From the NCBI GenBank assembly GCA_028281285.1, contig JANQKF010000038.1:61570-125569 (forward strand): DNA of 64,000 nt, written 5' to 3'. This DNA comes from Cyclobacteriaceae bacterium. GTDB lineage: Bacteria; Bacteroidota; Bacteroidia; Cytophagales; Cyclobacteriaceae. The notes beneath the pieces are model-generated. The model made no database searches. It had not been told where the DNA came from and saw only the letters and a program-made list of their open reading frames with translations. Shown piece after piece: positions 35,878-44,900 of the stretch. The translations under genes and the position numbers were made by a program. Within the stretch, counting starts at the first letter, position 1. The number at the start of each line of letters is the position of its first letter.

Positions 35878-36009
35878 GGAGGGTGGAGATCGAACGCCAG
35901 CGTGACCATTGGCCGAACAGGTCTTTTTGGAGTAACCGGTCACTCCAATGGTTTTGGTGTTCGCGTCTTTTCTTTTGATACTTTTCTTTGTGCGACCAAA
36001 GAAAAGTAT
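35878..36009. repeat. Intergenic repeat, family 2, copy 2
   Basis: Shares GGAGGGTGGAGATCGAAC, CAGCGTGACCATTGGCC and CCAATGGTTTTGGTGTTCGCGTC with copy 1; the middle differs. It ends with a perfect 13-bp hairpin: ATACTTTTCTTTG (35978-35990), 6-base loop, CAAAGAAAAGTAT (35997-36009). The stem sequence differs from copy 1 on both arms in a pairing-preserving way. Confidence 0.75.
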
Positions 36010-36052
36010 GGTTTAAAGAGGTAGTCTGAGAGTAATGAGTGGTTCTTCTCTC

Positions 36053-36078
36053 CTTTCTTTTGCCTCTCCAAAAGAAAG
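36053..36078. repeat. Third hairpin of the family 2 type
   Basis: CTTTCTTTTG (36053-36062), loop CCTCTC, CAAAAGAAAG (36069-36078): a perfect 10-bp stem with a 6-base loop, like the terminal hairpins of family 2 copies 1 and 2, but without the rest of the element. Confidence 0.6.
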
Positions 36079-36188
36079 AAGCAAAGAAAAAGAGACAAGC
36101 ATCAAAACAGTTGAATTGACCTTATCAGTTATGGCCATTGCATCAATCAACTGTCACGCGGATGCTTGAGCTCAGCCCTCCTACCATA

Positions 36189-36347
36189 TGTCATTTCGAA
36201 TGAAATGAGAAGTCTTCTTAAAGGAGTTGAAGAGTATAATTCACTAAGAGGGTCTCCACCTGAGAGTGGACATCAACCTCGAAAGTGGTGCCCATCGATT
36301 AGGAGATTCTCACGGTCGCCCTTAACAGGGCTTCCTCAGAATGACGA
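36189..36347. repeat. Intergenic inverted repeat, family 1 variant
   Basis: Opens with TGTCATTTCGAATGAAATGAG and closes with AGGAGATTCTCACGG and CTTCCTCAGAATGACGA. With the preceding elements it accounts for most of the 696-base gap 35666-36361, where I see no gene. Confidence 0.55.
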
Positions 36348-36361
36348 TAAGGGACGAAGGG

Positions 36362-36655
36362 TTAGCTGGCGTTGATTTTGACGTAGAGTTTGAACTGGAT
36401 CCGGCTGAGATTTGAACTCTTGTTCACTTGTTCGGCATTGGCCCCTGCATTGAAGAAACTGGCTACGGATATCTTACCTCCACCACCAACTGTATCCGAA
36501 GTATCGGTGGAAACAGCAATATCAAAGTTGATTTCCTTAGCCTTATCATCTCGAACGCCTTCCCCAAACTGATTTTCGGTGATGTACTGTTGGCCTTCGC
36601 GGATACCGTCTGTAATCTGAATAATGGTTTCCTTTACAAATTCCTTAAGTTCCAT
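36362..36655 (-). CDS. Small trypco2-like protein
   Basis: A 97-residue cytoplasmic protein with no signal peptide. An N-terminal amphipathic helix (LKEFVKETIIQITDGI) is followed by beta strands: EINFDIAVS, a glycine run GGGGKISV, and SRIQFKLYVKI. This helix-strand layout with a central glycine-rich turn resembles the trypsin-co-occurring domain trypco2, found in proteins encoded beside proteases in conflict systems. The match is by pattern only. It starts 4 bases after the stop of the serine hydrolase gene, so it is probably cotranscribed with it. Function unknown. Confidence 0.55.
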   Translation of the reverse strand: MELKEFVKETIIQITDGIREGQQYITENQFGEGVRDDKAKEINFDIAVSTDTSDTVGGGGKISVASFFNAGANAEQVNKSSNLSRIQFKLYVKINAS

Positions 36656-36659
36656 AGCC

Positions 36660-38201
36660 TTATTTGTTGGTTGTGATCGTAGGTGACTCTACTTTTTCCA
36701 GTTTCAATTCATCGAAAAAGATATCTCCATTAGGCACATCAATATGGATGCCCGAAATCTTACGTCCCGCACTGAAATTGAATTGGACCGTTCCAAAGCC
36801 GAACCAGGCATGTTCATTATCCCAATTGATTTCCCAAGTATCATAGTGCCAATGGGTAAGCGTTGCACTCAGAAGGGGGGCATGCGAGAATTCAAGTCTC
36901 AACTTACTATTTTCGTTTTTTACATAGATGTCTCCGTACATGGGCGTGTAAAAAATGCCCGCGTAATTCTCTTGTGACAACGAGGGTTGAGTTCCGGTCA
37001 CTCTTTTCTCTTTCAAGGCATCGATGCGATCATACATGCCATAGCGGACATTTTTTACGGCATTCGCGGAGTAATCCACTTCTTCAGCATCAATGTAGCG
37101 GTCCATGATGTAATCGGTAATATGATTTGAAATTCCGCGCATGCCGTTGGTGAGCACCACCACGCCCAGGTTTTCTTCCGGCATCATCGCCACACGAGAA
37201 TACATGCCATCATACCCTCCACCGTGTGCGACTATCCTGCGCCCTTTATTGTCACTTACTCCCCAGCCCAAGGCATACCCACTGAAATTTCTTCCCGGAC
37301 GAGCTCGCTTCGATCCCTCGGTAACTGTGAAGTTATTGTGAGGAGTCATGATTCGGTGTTGGGTATTTGCCTCAAGAATTTGCCGACCTCCTGCTTTACC
37401 TTTGTTAAGCTGAAAAATCATCCACTGCGCCATGTCATTTACACTCGAAATGATCCCGCCTGCAGCACCCATATTGTCCCAATTCGTCCAGGGAATTACG
37501 ATATTTTCGTCCCGAATCGCTTTATGAGGAGTCGCTGCATTGCTGCGAATATCATCAATCGAAGTGATGGTTCGGTTCATCCCCAATGGTCGGAAAAACG
37601 TCTCGGCCACATACTCATTCCACTCCTTTCCCGTCACTGCCTTGATCACTTCTCCGGCCGTGATGAACATGAGGTTCGAATAGCCATAGCCATCTCTAAA
37701 ACCATATGCCTGTGGTACATACTTTGCCCTCTTTACCACATCCTCAGCGCTCAATTCGGACTTATACCAGATTACATCACCACTGAAAGTTCCTAGTCCG
37801 AGACGATGGCATAACAAGTCTTCCACCGTTGCTTCAGCTGTCGCATAGTTGTCGTATAGCTCAAAATAGGGCAAGTGGTCTTTTACCTTGTCCTTCCAGT
37901 CCAACTTGCCCTGATCTACCAAGGTACCAATGGCAGTAGAAATAAATGCCTTCGTATTTGAGGCTATAGCAAAGAGGGTGTTTTCATCAACCTTTTCGGA
38001 TTTTCCCTTTTCCAAGACTCCATACCCTTTCGCATGGACTATTTTTCCATCCTTTACCACTGCAACCGCCAGACCTGGAACGTTCCACTCTTTTTGGGCT
38101 TTAGAGATATAATTATCAATCTTCTTTAGATCAACCTGAGCAACTAGTGCACAGGAAATAAGAACAAAAAATAGAGTTGTAGAGATAAGTTTTCGAATCA
38201 T
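36660..38201 (-). CDS. Exported serine hydrolase, class C beta-lactamase fold with C-terminal domain
   Basis: A 513-residue protein with a signal peptide (MIRKLISTTLFFVLISCALVAQ). The alternative TTG at 38219 would put residues before the signal, so ATG 38201 is preferred. The catalytic set is Ser81-x-x-Lys84 (SNTK), Tyr-x-Asn in GYSNLMF and HGGG in VAHGGGYDG. A C-terminal DUF3471-like beta domain follows from about 400 (NYAGIFYTPMYGDIYV). Relatives include D-aminopeptidases and esterases; the substrate is unknown. The small trypco2-like gene follows after 4 bases. It is more compact than the other hydrolase at 34187 and lacks that protein's N-terminal domain. Confidence 0.9.
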   Translation of the reverse strand: MIRKLISTTLFFVLISCALVAQVDLKKIDNYISKAQKEWNVPGLAVAVVKDGKIVHAKGYGVLEKGKSEKVDENTLFAIASNTKAFISTAIGTLVDQGKLDWKDKVKDHLPYFELYDNYATAEATVEDLLCHRLGLGTFSGDVIWYKSELSAEDVVKRAKYVPQAYGFRDGYGYSNLMFITAGEVIKAVTGKEWNEYVAETFFRPLGMNRTITSIDDIRSNAATPHKAIRDENIVIPWTNWDNMGAAGGIISSVNDMAQWMIFQLNKGKAGGRQILEANTQHRIMTPHNNFTVTEGSKRARPGRNFSGYALGWGVSDNKGRRIVAHGGGYDGMYSRVAMMPEENLGVVVLTNGMRGISNHITDYIMDRYIDAEEVDYSANAVKNVRYGMYDRIDALKEKRVTGTQPSLSQENYAGIFYTPMYGDIYVKNENSKLRLEFSHAPLLSATLTHWHYDTWEINWDNEHAWFGFGTVQFNFSAGRKISGIHIDVPNGDIFFDELKLEKVESPTITTNK

Positions 38202-38235
38202 TGGACAGTGTTTAGACAACCAATTTAATCATTCA

Positions 38236-38261
38236 GATTCTGAAACAAGTTCAGAATGACA
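38236..38261. repeat. Family 1 half-element, uninterrupted
   Basis: GATTCTGAAAC..GTTCAGAATGACA is a hairpin of the same type as 25795-25819. It lies in the 148-base gap between the serine hydrolase and the radical SAM gene. Confidence 0.65.
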
Positions 38262-38349
38262 AAAATGGGAGGGGACCAAAAGAATTTTAACATTGTCTAT
38301 AAAAATTAGCAATAAACTATTTATTTTAGTTTACTAATTATTATAGTAA

Positions 38350-39396
38350 ATGTTCAAAGGTAGAGGCGCTCAAATACAGGTCAAAAACCGATTTCTGAAG
38401 CAGGAGTATGTGGAAGAGCATATCGAAGGAATTGACGAACCGCTACTGGAAAATTCCAAAACGCAATACATCCCCACATTCCCCAAAACTATCGTAAATA
38501 AAGTGGACAGCCCCGATGTGGGTATGGACTATTCACTGAACCCTTATCAGGGCTGTGAGCATGGTTGTATCTATTGTTATGCCCGAAACACTCATGAATA
38601 TTGGGGATACGGAGTGGGGCTTGACTTTGAACGAGTTATCCTGGTAAAGCAAAATGCAGTTCAGCTGTTGGAAAAGCATCTTCAAAACCCAAGGTGGGAT
38701 CCTAAACCAATTGTCCTTTCGGGAAATACAGATTGTTATCAGCCTATTGAGCGGAAACTCAAAATCACAAGAGGTTTGCTAGAGGTATTTCTTAAGTACA
38801 AGCATCCTGTCGGGATGATCACCAAGAATATCACCTTCACCAGAGATCTGGATATAATAGGTCCTTTGGCTGATCTGAACTTGATCGGAATAAATATTAG
38901 TTTAACGACATTAGACGAGAAGGTTAGGAGAAAATTGGAACCTCGCACAGCAACGGCCAAAGCAAAACTTTCAGCCATCAACAAATTATCAAAGAGAAAT
39001 GTCCCTGTGAACATAATGATCGGTCCGATCATACCGGGGCTGAACGACCATGAGATTCCTGAAATTATGAGGGTAGCATCGGAGGCAGGTGCTAATAATG
39101 CCGGCACAACTATGGTCAGACTCAACGGTCAAATTGGTGTCATCTTTAAAAACTGGGTGAAAGAAGCGTTTCCAGGCAGGGCCAAAAAAATCCTCAATCA
39201 AATCAAGGCTGCTCATGGTGGCTCACTCAATGACAGTCGATATGGATTACGAATGAGTGGTGAAGGAAGAATTGTTGAATCTATTCACCGACTGGTTGAG
39301 ATTTCAAGGGCCAAGTATTTCAAAGAGCCCAAACCTCCCAAACTCAGAACAGATTTATTCTTAAGAACCAACCGAGGACAGATGGGGCTGTTCTAG
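38350..39396 (+). CDS. PA0069-family radical SAM protein
   Basis: A 348-residue radical SAM enzyme with the cluster motif C69-x3-C73-x2-C76 in YQGCEHGCIYCYAR. The region around it (HEYWGYGVGLDFERVILVK) is diagnostic of the PA0069 group, related to spore photoproduct lyase but of unproven function. NTDCYQPIE and GPIIPGLND mark the later parts of the barrel. It has no signal peptide or membrane segment. The start is ATG 38350 directly at the beginning of the conserved N-terminal region. It stands alone on the plus strand between genes of the opposite strand. Confidence 0.9.
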   Translation: MFKGRGAQIQVKNRFLKQEYVEEHIEGIDEPLLENSKTQYIPTFPKTIVNKVDSPDVGMDYSLNPYQGCEHGCIYCYARNTHEYWGYGVGLDFERVILVKQNAVQLLEKHLQNPRWDPKPIVLSGNTDCYQPIERKLKITRGLLEVFLKYKHPVGMITKNITFTRDLDIIGPLADLNLIGINISLTTLDEKVRRKLEPRTATAKAKLSAINKLSKRNVPVNIMIGPIIPGLNDHEIPEIMRVASEAGANNAGTTMVRLNGQIGVIFKNWVKEAFPGRAKKILNQIKAAHGGSLNDSRYGLRMSGEGRIVESIHRLVEISRAKYFKEPKPPKLRTDLFLRTNRGQMGLF

Positions 39397-39422
39397 CCCT
39401 ATCCGACCCCATGCCTTTTTTC

Positions 39423-39809
39423 TCAATTTAATCTTGTCACCTGCTGTGTAATTCCGGGACTTAGACACTCCCCTCCATTTCCATCAGGTACAGCATAATA
39501 CTGAGTCACATTAGACGTGCCTATAGGCAAGGCTTGATCCACGGAATATTCAAGAATGTTGCTGCTACCAGTAGCAATAAAATTATGCCCCTCCACAATC
39601 CAAGTGTAGATCACACCAGAACAATTAATGGGCACGGCAACAAACCTCAGGGTATCTCCAGAGCTGTAAATGCCCCCTTGAGACATTTTAAAATTATAGG
39701 TTGCGCTACAGTCACAGCCAAAATCCAAAGGCATCGCTTCAGAAGGGTTCTTTAATCCCGCTATGACTATGAAAGCCGCTGTCATCATAATCAGAACAAT
39801 CTTTTTCAT
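39423..39809 (-). CDS. Small secreted protein with Ig/PKD-like fold
   Basis: A 128-residue protein with a signal peptide (MKKIVLIMMTAAFIVIAG). The ATG at 39809 is chosen because the longer frame to 39845 puts 12 extra residues before the signal. The mature part has CDCS near its start, a beta-sandwich-like pattern with GVIYTWIVEG, and further cysteines (NCSG, GECLS) that could form disulfides. PKD/Ig-like modules with VYTW or ITWT are common in Bacteroidota surface proteins. It lacks a type IX C-terminal domain. Not recognised as a named family. It follows the similar gene at 39898 by 88 bases on the same strand. Confidence 0.6.
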   Translation of the reverse strand: MKKIVLIMMTAAFIVIAGLKNPSEAMPLDFGCDCSATYNFKMSQGGIYSSGDTLRFVAVPINCSGVIYTWIVEGHNFIATGSSNILEYSVDQALPIGTSNVTQYYAVPDGNGGECLSPGITQQVTRLN

Positions 39810-39897
39810 AAGTGTATAGTTTGAACGAATGGGAAATATGGCCACCTTTTGATGGCCATATTGTTGTGTTGTAAATTTTACGAGTAGACGAAGGTCC

Positions 39898-40350
39898 TTA
39901 TTCCCAACCGCACTGTGATGTGATTGGAATCACGAACCGATAACTTTTGATTGGTTCAGTACAGCTAGGGTCCGAAGAAACGGCCTTAACTCTGAAAATC
40001 ACATCAGTTCCGACTGCCCCAGTCACCAGGAAATCAGCCTGATCCCCACTTGTCGGTGTGATAGTTGCACCCTGAATAGGCGTCCAGGTCCATGTAAAAA
40101 ATGATTCTTCATACTCTGTACATGTTGCCACGGAAGCATCAACGGTGTGAATTTCTGTTCCGGTACAAAATGCACTGACATCTACACTTGCAGTGGTCAT
40201 GTCAGGACAGCAGACGAAATCGTCAACGTTTTCCGGATATGCAATGACAACGTCCGGATCGGCTGGTACGATTTCCGAATTCGCGTTAATTGCCAAGCCT
40301 CCAATTCCAGCGAAGAGGGTCATGACCACCAATATGCTTTTGATTCTCAT
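39898..40350 (-). CDS. Small secreted cysteine-containing protein with PKD-like fold
   Basis: A 150-residue protein with a signal peptide (MRIKSILVVMTLFAGIGGLA, cleavage near INA). The mature part has seven cysteines including CC in DFVCCPDM, and a PKD-like segment with FTWTWTP followed by GATITPTSGDQADF and VIFRVKAV. It is similar in layout to its neighbour at 39423 (short signal, single Ig/PKD-like domain, paired cysteines), so the two may be diverged paralogues. Function unknown. It is divergent from the ECF sigma operon, with 343 bases between them. Confidence 0.6.
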   Translation of the reverse strand: MRIKSILVVMTLFAGIGGLAINANSEIVPADPDVVIAYPENVDDFVCCPDMTTASVDVSAFCTGTEIHTVDASVATCTEYEESFFTWTWTPIQGATITPTSGDQADFLVTGAVGTDVIFRVKAVSSDPSCTEPIKSYRFVIPITSQCGWE

Positions 40351-40693
40351 AGGTTTAATGGTTTTTGTTAAAAATTAATTGCATCTCTATGTTGATCGCA
40401 CATCTTCGATGTAGTCAAGAATTGCTATATATTTTTTCCAGACTTGCCATCGGAAAGAAAAAACCACTCACATATTCATATTTGATAACCTCTTTGAATT
40501 ATACTTCTACTTAATCGCATTTCTAATAATTGTATAAGAACTAATCCATTGATTTCACTCAATTGTTAATAATTCTGGTAAAGCAGAAGTGATATTTATA
40601 TAAATTCGTTCTTCCAATTCCATCTAAATTAAGTGCACTCGGCACTGAAAGAGATCTTGGATCAAATGCGAAAACCTCAAGTCAGACATAGAA
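40351..40693. other. Intergenic stretch between secreted-protein genes and the sigma operon
   Basis: This AT-rich 343-base stretch must hold promoters for both divergent units, but no TTTG-N19-TAnnTTTG pair stands out. A small hairpin AGTGC/GCACT lies near 40632-40646. No reading frame looks coding. An ECF-dependent promoter for autoregulation would be expected here. Confidence 0.4.
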
Positions 40694-41248
40694 ATGAATT
40701 CTGAACAATGTGTTGACTACATATTGTCCAAAGACAGAAACGAGAGAAATAAGGCTTTTGCCTTTCTATACTCTAGTTGCTTTCCAAAAGTCAAGTCATT
40801 AGTTCTACAAAACAAGGGGACGAGGGACGAGGCTGAGGATCTATTTCAAGACACTGTAGCAATACTTTATCAAAACATACTTCACAAAAAGTTTGACAAC
40901 CGTTCTACAATCAGCACCTATGCATTTGGCATTGCCAAAAACCTATGGTTGATGGAACTACGCAAGAGAAAAATACAGATTAGCACCTTAATCGTAGACA
41001 AACAGGAGGAAGAAATTGAGACTGAAGTCAATGTTTCACTATTGCATCGCGTACTTGACCATCTGGACGGTAATTGCAGAAAATTGCTTATCAGTTTTTA
41101 TTTCCATCAAAACAGTATGAAAGATCTTACCGCACAATTCGGCTTGAGCTCCGAACAAGTGGCGAGAACCAAGAAACTCCGATGTATGAAGAAACTTCGT
41201 GATATTGTAAAAAGGTATCACTTGGATCAAAATCAATTTAAATTATGA
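40694..41248 (+). CDS. ECF-type sigma-70 family RNA polymerase sigma factor
   Basis: A 184-residue sigma factor of the extracytoplasmic-function group. Region 2 is at about 15-95 (LYSSCFPKVKSLVLQ, EAEDLFQDTVAIL, STYAFGIAKNLWLMELRKRK). Region 4 is at about 120-175, with a helix-turn-helix in MKDLTAQFGLSSEQVARTKKLRCMKKL. Region 3 is absent, as in all ECFs. Its stop overlaps the start of the next gene by 4 bases (ATGA). That gene encodes a membrane protein of anti-sigma type, so the pair probably responds to an envelope signal. The promoter it recognises was not identified. Confidence 0.9.
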   Translation: MNSEQCVDYILSKDRNERNKAFAFLYSSCFPKVKSLVLQNKGTRDEAEDLFQDTVAILYQNILHKKFDNRSTISTYAFGIAKNLWLMELRKRKIQISTLIVDKQEEEIETEVNVSLLHRVLDHLDGNCRKLLISFYFHQNSMKDLTAQFGLSSEQVARTKKLRCMKKLRDIVKRYHLDQNQFKL

Positions 41249-41943
41249 AAGAGGAAAACAACTATACTGACCTCTTTGATGAATACATCGCTGGAGCCTT
41301 ACCCGAAGACAAAAAGCTTGACTTCGAAAACCGGTTGACTTCAGACGCAGCATTTAAAGCTGATTTCGATCAGTATAAAAAAGATTTGGAATTGATTAGA
41401 ATGATGGGTGTAAGAGAGGAGATGGGCGAGTTCATTAAGAAAGCCTCCTCAACTAATGCCAGATCACGCAAATTGAGATATCTTATACCTTTGGGCCTGG
41501 CTGCTTCCATCACGTTGATTCTCCTTCTATTGCCGAGTGAATCCATAGACAATAGGGCGCTATTCGATCAACACTTTTCCAGCTACCCTAATAGAGTTAC
41601 CTCACGAGATGGCTCTTTGGGCCATGATATGGCTATGAACTATTATGATCAAGGTCTTCACAAAGAGGCCATCGCTGAATGGGACAGAATAGCTTTGGAA
41701 AACGATACTGCACTATTTTATGAATCCATAAGCCAACTTGCTCTGGGAGAAGCCCAGTCGGCTCTATCCAAACTCAACCAAATAAAGTCAGGAAGCATCT
41801 TCGCTTCCCCTGCAATCTGGTATAAGGGACTGGCCTTCTTATTAATTGATCAGAAAGATTCAACGAGGTATTACATGCAACTCGTCTCCCCTGACAGCCC
41901 CAATAGGACAGCGGCTGTCAAAATACTCGATTGGTTAAAATGA
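41245..41943 (+). CDS. Anti-sigma-like single-pass membrane protein
   Basis: A 232-residue protein. The cytoplasmic part (1-75) begins YTDLFDEYIAGALPEDKKLDFENRL, the helical pattern of anti-sigma domains, but there is no HxxxCxxC zinc motif. One membrane helix lies at about 78-98 (IPLGLAASITLILLLLP). The periplasmic part (about 100-232) is TPR-like (MAMNYYDQGLHKEAIAEWDR, PAIWYKGLAFLLIDQKDSTRYYM). Its 4-base overlap with the sigma gene and its layout point to the cognate anti-sigma factor. The first CHAT gene follows 31 bases later. Sensing through the periplasmic TPR part is inferred. Confidence 0.75.
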   Translation: MKEENNYTDLFDEYIAGALPEDKKLDFENRLTSDAAFKADFDQYKKDLELIRMMGVREEMGEFIKKASSTNARSRKLRYLIPLGLAASITLILLLLPSESIDNRALFDQHFSSYPNRVTSRDGSLGHDMAMNYYDQGLHKEAIAEWDRIALENDTALFYESISQLALGEAQSALSKLNQIKSGSIFASPAIWYKGLAFLLIDQKDSTRYYMQLVSPDSPNRTAAVKILDWLK

Positions 41944-41974
41944 CGTGCTAGGCCTTAAAAAAGACATTTCTCAA

Positions 41975-44900
41975 ATGAAAAGACTTCTTCATCTCATTTT
42001 ATGCTTTGCCCTGGCGACTTATATCGCACACGGCCAAGAAAAAGCAGACTCTCTTTTTCAAAAAGCCCGGGAATATTCATCCTCAAGAAAACCCGACTCT
42101 GCCATTGAGTTGTTCAGGCTTGCCAGGATTGAATACTCCAAAGAGTCGAATCTGACCAAAGCTCTCATTTGTGACATTTACATAGCGGATGAGCTAACCG
42201 AAAAGAGGCAATACAATGAATCCATAAGTCTATTAGATTCGGTCATTAGTGTTTCGACAAAACAGAACCTTGAGCAGGGGGAGGTTCTATTCCTTGCATT
42301 TCGATACCGCGGGCGTGCCCAGGAGTTTAAGGGACAACTTGATTTCGCTCTTCAAAGCTATGACTCGGCCATGTCCCATGCCTACGAAACTGACACCGAA
42401 AGAGGCCAAATAAGAATTGCCCAGTTGTACAGAAACATTGCCATTGCCCATGCTAATAATCAAAATCTGGTCAAAGCTGAAGGCTATTTCGACCAGGTCA
42501 GGCAAATTTACGATTCACTTGACCTAAAAACTCCACAACGAGCCTTGGCTTACGATAACCTGGGAAATCTTAACAATGTCCTGGGTCGTCCCTCAAAGGC
42601 CATCACGTTCTTCAATAGAGCCAAAGAAATTTACGATGAAATAGGTGAAGACTATAATACGTATCAGATTGCTTTTTTATATCACAATATAGGCAACTCC
42701 TATCGCCTGCTTGAATTGCCGGAGGCCTCGATAGAGTACATGGAAGAATCTGTTCGAATCATGAAAGAATTAAATCGCAACAGTCCGTACTTACCGATGG
42801 CACTTCGAAATTTAGGGGGCTCTTATGCAAAGATTGATGCCCATGACAAACAACTGGAAGTGAGCCAGGAGGCGTTAAGAATCAGTCTCGCTAACTATGG
42901 AAAAGAGCACACTGAAACAGCCCAAAGCTACTATTATCTGGGAAATGCATATGGCTCAATTGGTCAGCATCGGAAGGCTATAGATTATCAGAACACTGTT
43001 ATAGATATCTACAAAACGCTTGGAGGCGGAGGGTACAACAGTGTCAATTTAGCCTTTGCAATTTTTCAATTGGGTACCAGCCTTTATGATCTTGGCGAGA
43101 TTGACCCAGGTTTGGAGAAAATGTCTGAAGCCGTACAGCTTTTTACAACCACTTTTAATGGACTGGGCTATGAACCTACCCAACATGCCAATTACCTGGG
43201 GAACGATTTCCTTGAAGTAAATCAACTCGATTCTGCGTTAAAGTATTTTCAAGAAGCGCTCAAGGCTAACTCAAGAACCTTTGATAATTCTGATTATCTG
43301 ATTAATCCGAAGGCCGGTGATGCAGTTCACCCGTACGAACAATTCATATCAATAACGGGTAAGGCAAAAGCACTTGAGGCCAAATACCATCAGGATAACG
43401 ATCAAAAGTGGTTGCACCATGCTTTTGATATGACCCAATCGGCAGATAGTCTGACAGCTGCCCTACGGGAACTGCCACTGCTTTTGTCAGACCAACTTAA
43501 AACTAGTGAGCTCGTCTCTGAATCAGCCACACTGACCATAAGGATATGCCATTTACTTTTCGAACTGACCGGAGACAAAAATTATGCTCGTACTGCGTTT
43601 CTCTCAATGGAGAAAAACAAAGCGAGCAACATACTCTCCAATCTGAACATAAGCGAGAATAATCAACTTGACGTACCTGATTCTTTGTTATTGGAAGAGA
43701 AGGAATTCGTTTCATCTCTTTCCTACCTGGAAACCGAAATCCATAAAGAGAAAGTAGAAAAACAATATCGGGACAGTTCAAAGGTCGATTTTCTGGAAAA
43801 TGAACTCTTTAAACTACGTACTAAACGTGAGTCGTTAATTCAGCACTTAAAAGAAAATTATCCTTCCTACTTTTCAGTGAAATACGACCACTTATACCTC
43901 GGGATAAAGCAGGTTCAAGACCAGATCATCGATAGAAACGAGCTGTTGATTAATTACCATTTGGGAGATCGTAACCTGTATTCAATTCAAATAGACAAGA
44001 CGGGGTTTCGGTTTTACAAATCTCCTATAGACAGTCAATTTAAGAACAATCTGACCGATTTCTTAGAGTCTTTGGAGACCCCCAGCACAAACGACAAAGA
44101 TCTTCAAACATTTAAGAACTTTTCGATGGGTTTCCTCAACGTTATGATCCCTGAGGAATCCAGGCTTGAAACCTTTGAAAGACTTACCATTATTCCTGAT
44201 GGAATCTTAAATCTTCTCCCATTTGAAGTTCTTACAAAGTCTCATGAAGGAGAAATAAACAATTTTGCCAGCCTTCCATATCTGATTAAGGACCACTCCA
44301 TCCGCTATGGTCTTTCGGCAACTCTGCTTGGCAAACAGGAAGAACTGAAGCGCGAATCGGGCAAAACGAAAGTTCTCGCATTTGCCCCGGTGTATAATCA
44401 GGAAAACGCACAATTACCCAATACAATTGATACAGTCCGTAGCGGGCTGGGAATTCTGTCCTACACCCAAACCGAAGTGAAGAACATTTCCGAGTATTTT
44501 GAAACTACTACCCTTCTTGGTAAAGAGGCAACAGAAGCTCAGTTTAGAGAAAAAGGTACTGCATATGACGTAATCCATTTTGCTAGTCATGGCCTGCTTG
44601 ATGAAGAAAATCCTCTGTTCTCAAAGCTTGTCTTCTCTCCATATAGTGTAGATTCAATCAACGATGGCTTTTTGAATGTACGTGAAGTTTTGGGTTTGAA
44701 AATTCCAGCTGAAATGGTAGTCTTAAGTGCTTGTAATACGGGAGCCGGAGAGGTCATATCCGGAGAGGGGGTACAGAGTATTTCCAGTGGGTTCTTCTAT
44801 GCAGGTGCCAAAAGTCTTGCTCTAACCCTTTGGACAGCCAACGATGAGAGTACCACGCTGCTCATGGATTCATACTACAAGAATTTAGAGGAAGGCAAAC

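Noticed and set aside
36166..36375. Plus-strand reading frame of 69 codons
   Set aside because: It lies in repeat sequence and overlaps the end of the trypco2-like gene on the other strand.
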